DNA from: Phycisphaerae bacterium
Lineage (GTDB): Bacteria; Planctomycetota; Phycisphaerae; UBA1845
Assembly (NCBI GenBank): GCA_013360585.1
Contig: JABWBH010000004.1
Coordinates: 1-49,421 of the forward strand
DNA: 49,421 nucleotides
Direction: 5' to 3'
Numbering within the stretch: position 1 is the first letter of the stretch; each line of letters begins with the position of its first letter. Positions 41,064-49,421 of the stretch are shown here, in pieces. The translations under genes and the position numbers were made by a program. The notes under the pieces are model-generated. The model was not told the origin of the DNA. It worked only from the letters and a program-made list of their open reading frames with translations, and ran no database searches.

Positions 41064-44021
41064 GTGGAGGCGCCGTTTCAAAGCTCGCGCGCATTGAAGG
41101 TTCTGACCGCTCCGGTTCCGGGGGCGACGCGCCTCGCCGCGCGACTGCGCGCGTCTGTCGAAGGAGACGTTCGCTTCGACCCGCTGTCGCGCACAATCTA
41201 CGCGACGGATGCGAGCATCTACCAGATCGTGCCCGCCGGCGTGGTTCTGCCGCGCCATGTCGGCGACGTTGCCGCGACCGTGCGGATCTGCGCGGAGGAA
41301 GGCGTGCCGATCGTACCGCGCGGCGGCGGCACGGGGCTGGCGGGCGGCGCCGTCGGGCACGGCGTCGTGCTGGATTTCTCGCGCTACATGAATCAGATCG
41401 GCGCGATCGACGCCGAGGCGCGCACCGTCAAAGTTGAGCCGGGCGTGGTGCTGGATTCCCTGAACAGCCGCGTCGCCCGGGAAGGCCTTTTCTTCGCGCC
41501 GGACGTCGCCACCTCAAGCCGGGCGACGCTCGGCGGCATGATCGCCAACAATTCCTGCGGGGCGCGCTCGGTCCGCTTCGGCCGCACCGTCGATCACGTG
41601 CGCGAGCTGACCGTCGTGCTCGCGGACGGCGCCGTGGTGACGTTCCGGCGTCCGCCGGCGGCATCCGGTCCGCCGATCAACGCGCGGACGTCCGATCCCG
41701 GCGCGGAGGACCGCACGGCGCGGCTGGAGGACGGGCTGCGCGGGATCCGCGACGGTCACGCGGGCGAGATCGCGGCGCGGTTTCCGAAAGTGCTCCGCTC
41801 CAACGGTGGGTACGGACTGGACCGCCTCGGCCCGGCCGGGACGCCGATCGACGCCACCCGCATCCTCTGCGGAAGCGAAGGCACGCTGGCGATTGTTGTC
41901 GGCGCGACGCTCGATCTTATCCCGCGCCCCGTGCATCGCGCGCTGGTCATTCTTGAGTTCGACGACGTTCTTGAGGCGCTGGCGGCGACGCCGGATGCGC
42001 TGGCACATCGACCCTCCGCGGTCGAGCTGGTCGATCGGGCGATCCTCGACGCCACGCGAGGCAGCCCCACGTACGCGCCGCGGCGACGGTTTCTGCGCGG
42101 GGATCCGGCGGCGATCCTCGTGATCGAGTTCCTATCAAACTCGTCCGAGGGCGTACACGAGACGGCGCGGACGGCGTTCGACGATCTGCAACGCCGGCCG
42201 CAAATCCGTGCCGCGTCGCTGCTGACGGACGCCCGCGAGCAGGACGACGTCTGGACGGTGCGCAAGGCCGGGCTGGGACTGCTGATGTCGACGCCCGGGC
42301 AGGAGCAATCCAACTCGTTCGTCGAGGACACGGCGGTTCCGCCTGAGCGGCTGCGGGAATACATCGAGCGGTTCATGCGTCTGCTCGCCGAGGAAGGCGC
42401 GCCGGGAGCGGGATATTACGCACACGCCAGCGTCGGCGTGATTCACGTCCGCCCGATTCTGGATCTGCGGCGCGCCGTCGACATCGAGAAGATGCGCCGC
42501 ATCGCCGATCGTGTCTGCGATCTGGCGATCGAGTTCGGCGGCACGGTGACCGGCGAGCACGGCGACGGGATCGTCCGCTCCGGGTTCCTCGAGCGTCTTT
42601 ACGGACCGCGGATCATGAGCGCTTTCAGGCAGGTCAAGGATCTTTTCGATCCGCGCGGCATGCTCAACCCGGGCAAGATCGTGGACCCGTGGCCGATGAC
42701 GGAGAACCTTCGGCACGGCGCGGACTACCACGAGACGCGGATCAAGACGTTCTTCAGCTACGGCGCGCACGGCGGTCCGGCGGGGCTGGCGGGCATGTGC
42801 AGCGGCGTCGGCGAGTGCCGCAAGGTCGGGAGCGGCGTCATGTGTCCGTCTTACATGGCGACGCGCGACGAGCGCGACAGCACACGGGCGCGGGCCAACG
42901 CGCTGCGCTCGGCACTGTCGAACCGCGGACTGATCCGTGACCTGGGCGACCCGGCGCTCGACGACGTGCTCGAATTGTGCCTTTCCTGCAAGGCGTGCAA
43001 GTCCGAGTGTCCGACCGGCGTGGATGTGGCGAAGCTCAAAGCCGAGCACCTCGCCCAGCGACACCTGTTGCAGGGCGTTGCGCGACGACATCGCTTTCTC
43101 GGATCGGTCGCGCGCCGGTTGAAGGCTGCGTCCACCTTCCCCCGGCTGGCGAACGCGATCGCACAGAGCGGCTGGGGACGAGCCTATCTTGAGCGCGCTT
43201 TCGGGCTGGATCGGAGGATTGCGCCGCCCCTGCTTGCGCCGCGTTCGTTCCGTCGCGACTTCCGGGAGCGCCCCCGCGAGGACGGAGGCGGACCGAAACC
43301 GGAGGCGGCGCTTTTCATCGACACCTGGACGAACTTTCTCCACCCCGAGGTCGGTCATGCGACCGTGACGCTGCTGGAGGCCGCCGGGTACCACGTCGTT
43401 TGTCCTCCCACGCCGTGTTGCGGACGTCCGCTGATCAGTGAAGGTTTGCTGGGAGAGGCGAAGTTACAGGCTGAGCAGGTGTTGCGGGTGCTGGTCCCGC
43501 TGGCGTCCCGCGGCGTGCCGATCGTCGGTCTCGAGCCGAGCTGCGTCTCCTGTCTGCTGGATGAGTACCCTGCGCTGATTTCGGCGCGGATGGCGCGGAC
43601 GGTTGCGTCACAGACGGTCTCGTTGGAGACCTTCCTGGCACGGGTGCTGGAGGAGCGTCCCGACGCCCTCCGCTTCGCAGCGCCCGAGGCGCCGATCCTG
43701 CATCACGTACATTGTCATCAAAAAGCCCTTTCCGGCACGGAGGATGTCGGCACCCTCCTTCAACATGCGTTCGCCGATGCGGCGTCGGTCATTGATGCGG
43801 GATGCTGCGGAATGGCGGGGGCCTTCGGGCTGGTCCGCGAACATTATGACGTGTCGCGCGCGATCGCGGAGGACCGCCTGCTTCCGGCGATCCGCTCGGC
43901 GCCGGGCGCGATCATCACCGCCTCCGGATTCAGTTGCCGCCAGCAGATCGCGCATCACGGCGGGCGGCGGGCACGGCATCTTGCGGAAGTCCTCGCCGCC
44001 GCGCTTCAACCGCGGGCTTGA
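41064..44021 (+). CDS. FAD-linked oxidoreductase fused to Fe-S oxidoreductase (YdiJ/GlcD-GlcF type)
   Basis: 985 aa. N-terminal FAD-binding domain with PRGGGTGLAGGAVGHG and ATSSRATLGGMIANNSCGAR, then the FAD-oxidase C-terminal domain (SVGVIHVRPILDLRRA, GTVTGEHGDGIVRSGFLERL). Cysteine clusters follow at about residues 579-600 (CSGVGECRK ... MCPSY) and 639-650 (CLSCKACKSECPTGVD). Two CCG motifs at about 785 and 914 are typical of Fe-S/heterodisulfide-reductase-like modules. E. coli YdiJ oxidises D-2-hydroxyglutarate or D-lactate to quinone; substrate here is inferred only. Start GTG 41064 has no clear ribosome site. Confidence 0.9.
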   Translation: MEAPFQSSRALKVLTAPVPGATRLAARLRASVEGDVRFDPLSRTIYATDASIYQIVPAGVVLPRHVGDVAATVRICAEEGVPIVPRGGGTGLAGGAVGHGVVLDFSRYMNQIGAIDAEARTVKVEPGVVLDSLNSRVAREGLFFAPDVATSSRATLGGMIANNSCGARSVRFGRTVDHVRELTVVLADGAVVTFRRPPAASGPPINARTSDPGAEDRTARLEDGLRGIRDGHAGEIAARFPKVLRSNGGYGLDRLGPAGTPIDATRILCGSEGTLAIVVGATLDLIPRPVHRALVILEFDDVLEALAATPDALAHRPSAVELVDRAILDATRGSPTYAPRRRFLRGDPAAILVIEFLSNSSEGVHETARTAFDDLQRRPQIRAASLLTDAREQDDVWTVRKAGLGLLMSTPGQEQSNSFVEDTAVPPERLREYIERFMRLLAEEGAPGAGYYAHASVGVIHVRPILDLRRAVDIEKMRRIADRVCDLAIEFGGTVTGEHGDGIVRSGFLERLYGPRIMSAFRQVKDLFDPRGMLNPGKIVDPWPMTENLRHGADYHETRIKTFFSYGAHGGPAGLAGMCSGVGECRKVGSGVMCPSYMATRDERDSTRARANALRSALSNRGLIRDLGDPALDDVLELCLSCKACKSECPTGVDVAKLKAEHLAQRHLLQGVARRHRFLGSVARRLKAASTFPRLANAIAQSGWGRAYLERAFGLDRRIAPPLLAPRSFRRDFRERPREDGGGPKPEAALFIDTWTNFLHPEVGHATVTLLEAAGYHVVCPPTPCCGRPLISEGLLGEAKLQAEQVLRVLVPLASRGVPIVGLEPSCVSCLLDEYPALISARMARTVASQTVSLETFLARVLEERPDALRFAAPEAPILHHVHCHQKALSGTEDVGTLLQHAFADAASVIDAGCCGMAGAFGLVREHYDVSRAIAEDRLLPAIRSAPGAIITASGFSCRQQIAHHGGRRARHLAEVLAAALQPRA

Positions 44022-44077
44022 CGCCGTCGAACCCGGATTGATACTGCGCCGCGTTCGAGCGGTGCGGAGTGACGAAC

Positions 44078-44548
44078 ATGACGACCGTCATCAATGCGAG
44101 CGCCGGCGCCGCGTGCAGAGCGGCCGCGCGGGGCATTCGCCGCGGCGTAATCGGGATTCTGCACGAGCAGGGGCGATATCTGCTGATCCGCCGGGCGCCC
44201 GGCGTTACGTTGGGCGGAACGTGGTGCTTCCCCGGCGGTCACATCGAGCGCGGCGAGAACGCCCGGCGGGCGGTCGTGCGCGAGCTTCACGAGGAACTCG
44301 GCATCGTCGTCCTTCCGCACCGCCGTCTCGGCGCCGTCGCGGGGCGACCGGATGTCATCCTCGCGATCTGGATCGTCGAGCGCGTCGGCGGCGCCTGGAA
44401 GCCGAACGAAGCCGAGATCGCGGATCTCGCGTGGCTCAACGCCGACGAGATACGCAGGCATCCGCTCGGACTGCCGAGCAATCTGCCGGTCGTGGATCGC
44501 CTTGAGCAGTGGCGCGCGTCCGTCGCAGGCGATCGCACGCCATCATGA
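44078..44548 (+). CDS. Nudix hydrolase
   Basis: 156 aa. Complete Nudix box GGHIERGENARRAVVRELHE-ELGI (pattern G-x5-E-x7-RE-x2-EE-x-G) that binds Mg and cleaves nucleoside diphosphate-X compounds. Before it lies the strand RRGVIGILHEQGRYLLIRRA and GGTWCFPGG. GGAG lies 8 bases before ATG 44078; the GTG at 44069 is less likely. Its stop overlaps the end of the convergent FKBP gene by 6 bases. Confidence 0.88.
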   Translation: MTTVINASAGAACRAAARGIRRGVIGILHEQGRYLLIRRAPGVTLGGTWCFPGGHIERGENARRAVVRELHEELGIVVLPHRRLGAVAGRPDVILAIWIVERVGGAWKPNEAEIADLAWLNADEIRRHPLGLPSNLPVVDRLEQWRASVAGDRTPS

Positions 44549-46492
44549 AGGAGGCGCGATGCGTGCTTTCGCCTCAGGGTCCATCTGGATCGGTCGTCCG
44601 CTCTCGATCCGCGAACGCTCTGCGAATTCCCGGGGGGACAACACTTCCTTCAATTCGATCCGGTACGTAACCCACTCCCCGGGTTTGAGGTCGTTTTTTC
44701 CGGGACCGAAGGGATCCTGAACGAGGAGTTGGCGCACGCCGCCGACGCGCATACCCGGCAAACCGGCTTTGAACGGACCGATCAGGGCGTTCATCGTCTG
44801 CATCGTCGGGCGATCGCGCATCAGCGAGCAGTCGCTCAGCGTCCCGTCCTCGCGCCACGCGGTGTAATGAAACACCACGGCGGATTCCGCGTTCGCGGGA
44901 GGACCGTCGCCGACCCGAAGGTCATGCACCTTGACCTTCGGCTCCAGAACGTTGTAGGCCTTCTCGTCAATCACCTCGCGCGCCGGAGGCGGAGGTACGG
45001 GCTTCGCCTCCAGCAACCGGACGTGAAAAACAATCTGGTCGTTTTTCCCGATACTGGGGAGAAGACGGTTGCCGAAGGCGTCGGTCGCCTTGCAGAGGAT
45101 CAAGCGCTCGCCGCCCACCTTCATGCCTTTGATTCCGGGCAGCCAGCACTTTGCGGAACCGCCGGCGTCCGGGTTGCTCAGATCCTTCAGTACGCCACGG
45201 TCCGGGTTCTCGACCGAGCGGAATCGCGGAAGATGTCCCGACTGTGCCCAGAGATTGCTGGCGAACGCGACGATCGAGTTCTCGTCGGCCTCTGCTCCCT
45301 CCCCTGCCTTCACCTCAACGATGCGAACGCCGTCGGACACGGAGCGTTCCAGCGCGGAATTCCAGCGCGGACGCGGCGGCGGCGGGGGATCGTCCGTGAT
45401 TTCGCTCAGAAAGATGTCCACGATCATGTAATCCGCCTGCCCGTCGAGGACGGCGTCGGGCGGCGTTCGTTCGCCGGGCGGTTCGGCGCGCTTCAGCAGC
45501 TTGACCGGGATGTACGCCTTGCGCCGCCCCCCGGCCTGCATTGTCGACAGCGCTTCGTAGACGCCGTCCGTGAGCGCCCCGTCGAGCGGAAAGCGCCACG
45601 TCGCGTTCATCGCGCCCGGCGGAGACACGTCGCGCCCGTCGCGCGTCTTGAACCGGAAGCGCGCGGCGAGCGTCTGCCCCGCGCGAGGCCGCGGACCGTC
45701 GCCGACGAGCTGGTCGATGTAGGTTAACCCACTGTCCGTGCGGTGACGGGTTTCCGGGAGGATTTCCCGGCCTTCGCGCAGATCGTCGAGAAACCCCGTG
45801 ATCCGCGCGTTCACGGCGGGGGCGGCGGTGGTGAGGATCGGATCGGCGGCTTCGATCCTGCGAACGCGAACCTGCTCCAGCGCGTCGAATCCGGTGGCCT
45901 TGAGGTAATGCCCGGCGGACCCCACGCCGAGCATCAGGTCCGCGCGGAAGACGGCGAGGACCGGAACTGCGATCTTGTCGAGGCGTTCGCGCCAGGCTGA
46001 CGCCGACGCTGAAGCCCCCTCGGATTCGTCCGGCGGCGCGGCGTCGACGAGAACCAGTGCGGTGATCGCCTCAGGCTGCTGCGCAGCCATCTCCAGCGCG
46101 ATCGCCGCATCCTCTCCGAGGGCGAGCACAACGCAGCGCTCCAGCCGGCGCATGTTGAGCGTCTCGAGGAGCTTCCGGGCCTGCGCTTGCACGTCGATCA
46201 AAGCCGGTTGCGCGCCGGCAGGGGCCTGCGACGGGAGCACGACGGCTCGGGCGTGCTTCTTCACCGCCTGAACCTGCGATGCCCAGGGATTTCCGGTCGT
46301 CCCGGGGTTCAGGAAAACAGCGGTGAAGCGGGCATCGTCAGGTTGGGTTCTCTGATCCGTCGGATTCGACTGCGGCTGCGACGCGGGCGGTTGCGAAGCC
46401 GGTGAACCTGCTCCGATCAAGGTGAAGACGAACACAGCCGCCGCTGCGTGTACTGCTCGAGTGATGAAACCGGTTCGCCGCACGTCCTGCAT
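44543..46492 (-). CDS. Exported protein: degenerate alpha/beta-hydrolase domain plus three FKBP-type domains
   Basis: 649 aa. Signal sequence at about 10-30 (ITRAVHAAAAVFVFTLIGAG), then a Gln/Pro/Ser linker. Residues 55-240 look like an alpha/beta hydrolase core (CVVLALGEDAAIALEMAAQQ then EAITALVLVDAAPP), but the nucleophile elbow GxSxG is replaced by ALGEDA, so it is probably inactive. Three FKBP-type peptidyl-prolyl isomerase-like units follow at about 252-365, 388-496 and 516-617 (VVFHYTAWREDGTLSDCS; FKAGLPGMRVGGVRQLLV; FGPGKNDLKPG). AGGAG precedes ATG 46492 by 7 bases. Likely an extracytoplasmic folding factor or scaffold; function unknown. Confidence 0.75.
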   Translation of the reverse strand: MQDVRRTGFITRAVHAAAAVFVFTLIGAGSPASQPPASQPQSNPTDQRTQPDDARFTAVFLNPGTTGNPWASQVQAVKKHARAVVLPSQAPAGAQPALIDVQAQARKLLETLNMRRLERCVVLALGEDAAIALEMAAQQPEAITALVLVDAAPPDESEGASASASAWRERLDKIAVPVLAVFRADLMLGVGSAGHYLKATGFDALEQVRVRRIEAADPILTTAAPAVNARITGFLDDLREGREILPETRHRTDSGLTYIDQLVGDGPRPRAGQTLAARFRFKTRDGRDVSPPGAMNATWRFPLDGALTDGVYEALSTMQAGGRRKAYIPVKLLKRAEPPGERTPPDAVLDGQADYMIVDIFLSEITDDPPPPPRPRWNSALERSVSDGVRIVEVKAGEGAEADENSIVAFASNLWAQSGHLPRFRSVENPDRGVLKDLSNPDAGGSAKCWLPGIKGMKVGGERLILCKATDAFGNRLLPSIGKNDQIVFHVRLLEAKPVPPPPAREVIDEKAYNVLEPKVKVHDLRVGDGPPANAESAVVFHYTAWREDGTLSDCSLMRDRPTMQTMNALIGPFKAGLPGMRVGGVRQLLVQDPFGPGKNDLKPGEWVTYRIELKEVLSPREFAERSRIESGRPIQMDPEAKARIAPPS

Positions 46493-46553
46493 GATCCGCT
46501 CCTGACCGGATCCGGTGGACGGGTGTCGCCCGCCGACCGGCGTTGCCCTTACA

Positions 46554-48011
46554 ATGCCGCCCGTGAATCCTACAAAAATCGTAGCTACGCTCGGTCCGGC
46601 AAGCGAGTCTGAAACGATGATCGGGCGTCTCATCGACGTCGGACTCGATGTGGTCCGTCTGAATTTTTCTCACGGAACGCACGACGCGCATCAGGCGGTG
46701 CTCAGCCGGGTGCGGGAAGCCGCCGTCGCGCGGGGCTTGCACCTGCCCGTGCTGGGCGACCTTTGCGGACCGAAGTTGCGGATCGGTCCGATCGCCCCGG
46801 GGTCAACGCTGGCGCCCGGCGCGTATTGCACGATCCGGCGCGGCGCCGAACCCGGCAACGCCGAGGGCTTCGGCACGAACTGCCCGCTCGTGGTGGATGA
46901 AGCGCAGGTCGGACATCGCGTCCTGATCGACGACGGCCTGCTGCAATTGCGCGTGACGAAGAAAACCCCCGACGGCTTGAGCTGCGTCTGCGAGGTCGGA
47001 GGTCCGATCAGCAGCGCAAAAGGGCTGATCCTGCCGGACACGGACCTGTCCCTGCCGGCGCTGACGGAGAAGGACGAAGCGGATGTCGCGTGGGCGATCA
47101 CGCACCGCGTGGATTACCTCGCGTTGAGCTTTGTGCGTCGCGCGGAGGATGTCACGGACCTTCGGGACCGGCTGAACATCGCCGGGGCGAACATTCCGAT
47201 CGTCAGCAAGATCGAGACGCCTCAGGCGATCTCCGCGCTGGACGAAATTATCGCCGTCTCGGACGCTCTGCTCGTCGCCCGCGGTGACCTCGGCGTCACG
47301 ACCGAACTGACGGGTCTGCCGATCCTTCAAAAGGACATCATCCAGCGCTGCGCCCGCGCCGGTCGCCCGGTGATCGTCGCCACGCAAATGCTGCAAAGCA
47401 TGATTTCGCAACCGACGCCGACGCGCGCCGAAGTCAGCGACGTCGCCAACGCGGTCTTCGACGGCGCGGACGCGGTCATGCTGTCCGCCGAGACCGCCAG
47501 CGGCGCTTACCCGGTCGAAGCCTTGACGGTGATGAACCGCATCACGGAGCGGATCGCGGACTTCGAGCGTCAGCGTCCGCCCGCCGGATCCCTCGGACTG
47601 GCGCGCGAGTTGACGGTTGGGCACGCGACTGATCCGACGACGGCCGCAGTCGCGCGCAGCGCCGTGAATGTCGCGTCGGATCTGGATGCCGCGTGGATCG
47701 CAGTCTGGTGCCGCACCGGAACGACGGCGACCTGGATCAGCAAATACCGCCCTCGACAGCGCGTCGTCGGTCTCTCCGCTGACGTGGAGGTCTGCCGCAG
47801 GCTGGGACTCGTTTACGGCGTCACGCCGTTTCTGGTGACCGAACCTGCGTCGGAGCATCGCGCGATCCTCACCACCGCAGCCCTCCGACTCGGACTTCCG
47901 CCGGTACGACCGCAGAGCGAGGCGCTCGTTTTGATGGTCGGCAACCCGCAGGCCTCCCGGCGCGAGCCCGTCCTGTCGATCCACCGTCTGCGCCCGGCTG
48001 CCTTGTCATGA
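46554..48011 (+). CDS. pyk: Pyruvate kinase
   Basis: 485 aa, last step of glycolysis (phosphoenolpyruvate + ADP to pyruvate + ATP). TKIVATLGPASESETM, VVRLNFSHGTHDAH, IVSKIETPQAI (catalytic Lys region), LLVARGDLGV and VIVATQMLQSMISQPTPTRA, DVANAVFDGADAVMLSAETA are all in order. The C-terminal regulatory domain ends in the short form. ATG 46554 has no ribosome site but fits the family N-terminus; a GTG at 46515 is open upstream. The stop overlaps rsmH (ATGA), so both are co-translated. Divergent from the FKBP gene 61 bases away. Confidence 0.96.
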   Translation: MPPVNPTKIVATLGPASESETMIGRLIDVGLDVVRLNFSHGTHDAHQAVLSRVREAAVARGLHLPVLGDLCGPKLRIGPIAPGSTLAPGAYCTIRRGAEPGNAEGFGTNCPLVVDEAQVGHRVLIDDGLLQLRVTKKTPDGLSCVCEVGGPISSAKGLILPDTDLSLPALTEKDEADVAWAITHRVDYLALSFVRRAEDVTDLRDRLNIAGANIPIVSKIETPQAISALDEIIAVSDALLVARGDLGVTTELTGLPILQKDIIQRCARAGRPVIVATQMLQSMISQPTPTRAEVSDVANAVFDGADAVMLSAETASGAYPVEALTVMNRITERIADFERQRPPAGSLGLARELTVGHATDPTTAAVARSAVNVASDLDAAWIAVWCRTGTTATWISKYRPRQRVVGLSADVEVCRRLGLVYGVTPFLVTEPASEHRAILTTAALRLGLPPVRPQSEALVLMVGNPQASRREPVLSIHRLRPAALS

Positions 48012-49087
48012 ACGATCACGACCCTCAACCTTCCGGCGCCCGCCGTCGCCGACCGCGCTACCGCGGCACGCATCCGCGCCGCTTTGAGGAGCGTTACAAG
48101 GAGAAGGATGGCGAGCGTTTTCCGGGGATCGTCGATCACGTGCGTGCGCAGGGGCGCACGCCCGCCGGGTCGCACGTGCCCGTGCTGCTTGAAACCGTCC
48201 TCGATCGCCTGGACCCGCGGCCCGGCGAGGTCGTCCTTGACGGGACGCTGGGTTACGGCGGTCACGCTCACGCATTCCTCGATCGCATCGCCCCCGGAGG
48301 GCGCCTGATCGGGCTCGACGTGGACGCCGAGCAGCTCGAACGAACGCGGTCCCGGATGCGCATTCCCGAGGGAGTGACGTTTTCCTGTTACGCGCGGAAT
48401 TTCTCCGGGTTTGCCGGCGTCCTGCGCGACGAGGGGATCGTCGCGGTGGACGTGATTCTGCTGGACCTGGGCGTCTCCTCGATGCAGATCGACGACCCGG
48501 CGCGCGGGTTCTCGTACAAGCACGACGGCCCGCTTGATCTGCGGCTCGATCGCCGTCGGCCCGTCAGCGGCGCCGATCTCGTCGCTTCGCTCGCCGAGTC
48601 AGAGCTTGCCGCCGCGTTCCGCGAATTCGCAGACGAACCGGACGCGGACCGGATCGCCCGGCGGATCATCACGGAGCGAAGTCTGCGGCCGATCAAGACG
48701 ACGCGGGCGCTTGTCGACCTGATCCTCACGGTCAAGGGCATCCGCCGGTCCGACTTGAGGGAACGCGCCGCGCTCGATCCCCGCGCCCTGCACCCCGCCG
48801 CGCGGGTCTTTCAAGCGCTTCGGATGCTCGTCAACGACGAGCACGCTCACCTGGTCGCTGCGTTGCGCAACGCCCCGTATTGCCTGAACCCCGGAGGACG
48901 GATCGGCGTGATCAGTTTTCACAGCGGCGAGGACGCCCAGGTCGAGGCTGCGTTCGCTCAAGGCGTCGCACTGGGGCTTTACCGGGAGGCGTCTGAAACT
49001 CCCGAGACACCGACGTCGGCGGAACGGCGCGACAATCCTCGTTGTGCGTCCGCTCTTTTCCGCTGGGCGGTGCGGTCCGCCGGCTGA
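48008..49087 (+). CDS. rsmH: 16S rRNA (cytosine-1402 N4) methyltransferase RsmH
   Basis: 359 aa. A basic N-terminal extension of ~55 residues precedes HVPVLLETVLDRL and the SAM motif VLDGTLGYGGHAHAFL. Family sequences IGLDVDAEQLERT, VDVILLDLGVSSMQIDDPARGFSY and HPAARVFQALRMLVNDE are present, but the usual SFHSLEDR is SFHSGEDAQ and the usual DMRM is DLRL, so it is a diverged member. ATG overlaps the pyk stop. Normally near mra/ftsL, here linked to pyk instead. Confidence 0.9.
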   Translation: MNDHDPQPSGARRRRPRYRGTHPRRFEERYKEKDGERFPGIVDHVRAQGRTPAGSHVPVLLETVLDRLDPRPGEVVLDGTLGYGGHAHAFLDRIAPGGRLIGLDVDAEQLERTRSRMRIPEGVTFSCYARNFSGFAGVLRDEGIVAVDVILLDLGVSSMQIDDPARGFSYKHDGPLDLRLDRRRPVSGADLVASLAESELAAAFREFADEPDADRIARRIITERSLRPIKTTRALVDLILTVKGIRRSDLRERAALDPRALHPAARVFQALRMLVNDEHAHLVAALRNAPYCLNPGGRIGVISFHSGEDAQVEAAFAQGVALGLYREASETPETPTSAERRDNPRCASALFRWAVRSAG

Positions 49088-49102
49088 CGCTTCGTCGACG
49101 GG

Positions 49103-49421
49103 CTAGGCTTCGTTGCGCAGGAAGGCCTGAACCAGCGGGAAGATCCGCTCATGTGCGTCTTCGAGGATGTAATGTCCCGCATCGTCGAAGCGGTGAACGA
49201 CGGCCCTGGGAAAACGGCGGCGCCACTCCTGCAGGAACGCGTCGTTGAAGCAGAAATCCCTCCCGCCCCAGCAGATCAACATCGGACGCCCGACAAGCCG
49301 GGAAAGCCCTGTCTCGATCTCGCGGATGACGTGGAAGCTGTCCTGCGCGGGCGACGTCGGAATGTCCCGGACGAACGCCAGAACCGCCCGCCGGTCCGCG
49401 TACGTGCGGTAGGGTTCGAGG
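49103..49421 (-). CDS. Alpha/beta hydrolase (haloalkane dehalogenase/OleB-like), C-terminal part
   Basis: Only the last ~105 residues are inside the window (5' end beyond the right edge). LVGRPMLICWGGRDFCFNDA holds the conserved acid strand (the D of GGRD region), and HRFDDAGHYILEDAHERIFP holds the catalytic His (AGHY). This layout, with the lid sequence PYRTYADRRAVLAFVRDIP before it, is most like OleB-type beta-lactone decarboxylases and dehalogenases. It converges on rsmH, with 15 bases between stops. The nucleophile region is not visible, so the subfamily is uncertain. Confidence 0.65.
   Translation of the reverse strand, partial: LEPYRTYADRRAVLAFVRDIPTSPAQDSFHVIREIETGLSRLVGRPMLICWGGRDFCFNDAFLQEWRRRFPRAVVHRFDDAGHYILEDAHERIFPLVQAFLRNEA

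Overview
The window reads as a GC-rich bacterial chromosome, most likely a planctomycete or close relative. This inference rests on the flagellar gene layout, the tiny exported proteins with a hydrophobic N-terminus ending in Gly-Cys, the many GTG/TTG starts and the GC-rich intergenic repeats. No rRNA or marker gene is present to prove it.

Layout: (1) 1-1750, a mobile patch: the end of a phage-type AAA ATPase gene, a DUF669 gene, and an IS630-type transposase cut off at its C-terminus against the DUF669 gene. (2) 1797-6622, a leftward sulfate uptake operon: a ribbon-helix-helix (RHH) regulator, then sbp, cysT, cysW and cysA. A large palindrome lies exactly over a sigma-70-like promoter in front of the regulator gene. 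(3) 7135-36458, a leftward flagellar cluster of about 29 genes: TPR protein, flgN, histidine kinase, sigma-54 response regulator, flgB, flgC, fliE, fliF, fliG, fliH, fliI, fliJ, motE-like, fliK, flgD, flgE, flbD, motA, motB, fliL, fliN, fliO, fliP, fliQ, fliR, flhB, flhA, flhG, a small membrane protein and fliA. (4) 36731-38688, rnc with its own promoter and a long stem-loop in its leader, then two small exported proteins behind a structured-looking leader. (5) 38689-49421, housekeeping genes: a saccharopine dehydrogenase-like protein, a glycosyltransferase, a YdiJ-type flavin/Fe-S oxidoreductase, a Nudix hydrolase, an FKBP-repeat lipid-of-unknown-role exported protein, pyruvate kinase, rsmH and the C-terminal end of an alpha/beta hydrolase.

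The flagellar cluster encodes the basal body MS ring, switch, export apparatus, rod and hook parts, stator and regulators. The kinase and response regulator sit directly upstream of a sigma-54-type promoter candidate in front of flgB, and FliA would serve late genes, which are not in the window. Two genes expected from usual synteny are missing: fliM (between fliL and fliN) and flhF (between flhA and flhG). The FliN protein carries a FliM-like CheY-binding peptide, and FlhG lacks a clear FlhF-activating motif.

Several gene gaps hold dispersed GC-rich repeats of at least two kinds. All start sites are choices made from visible ribosome binding sites and family length. No database search was possible.
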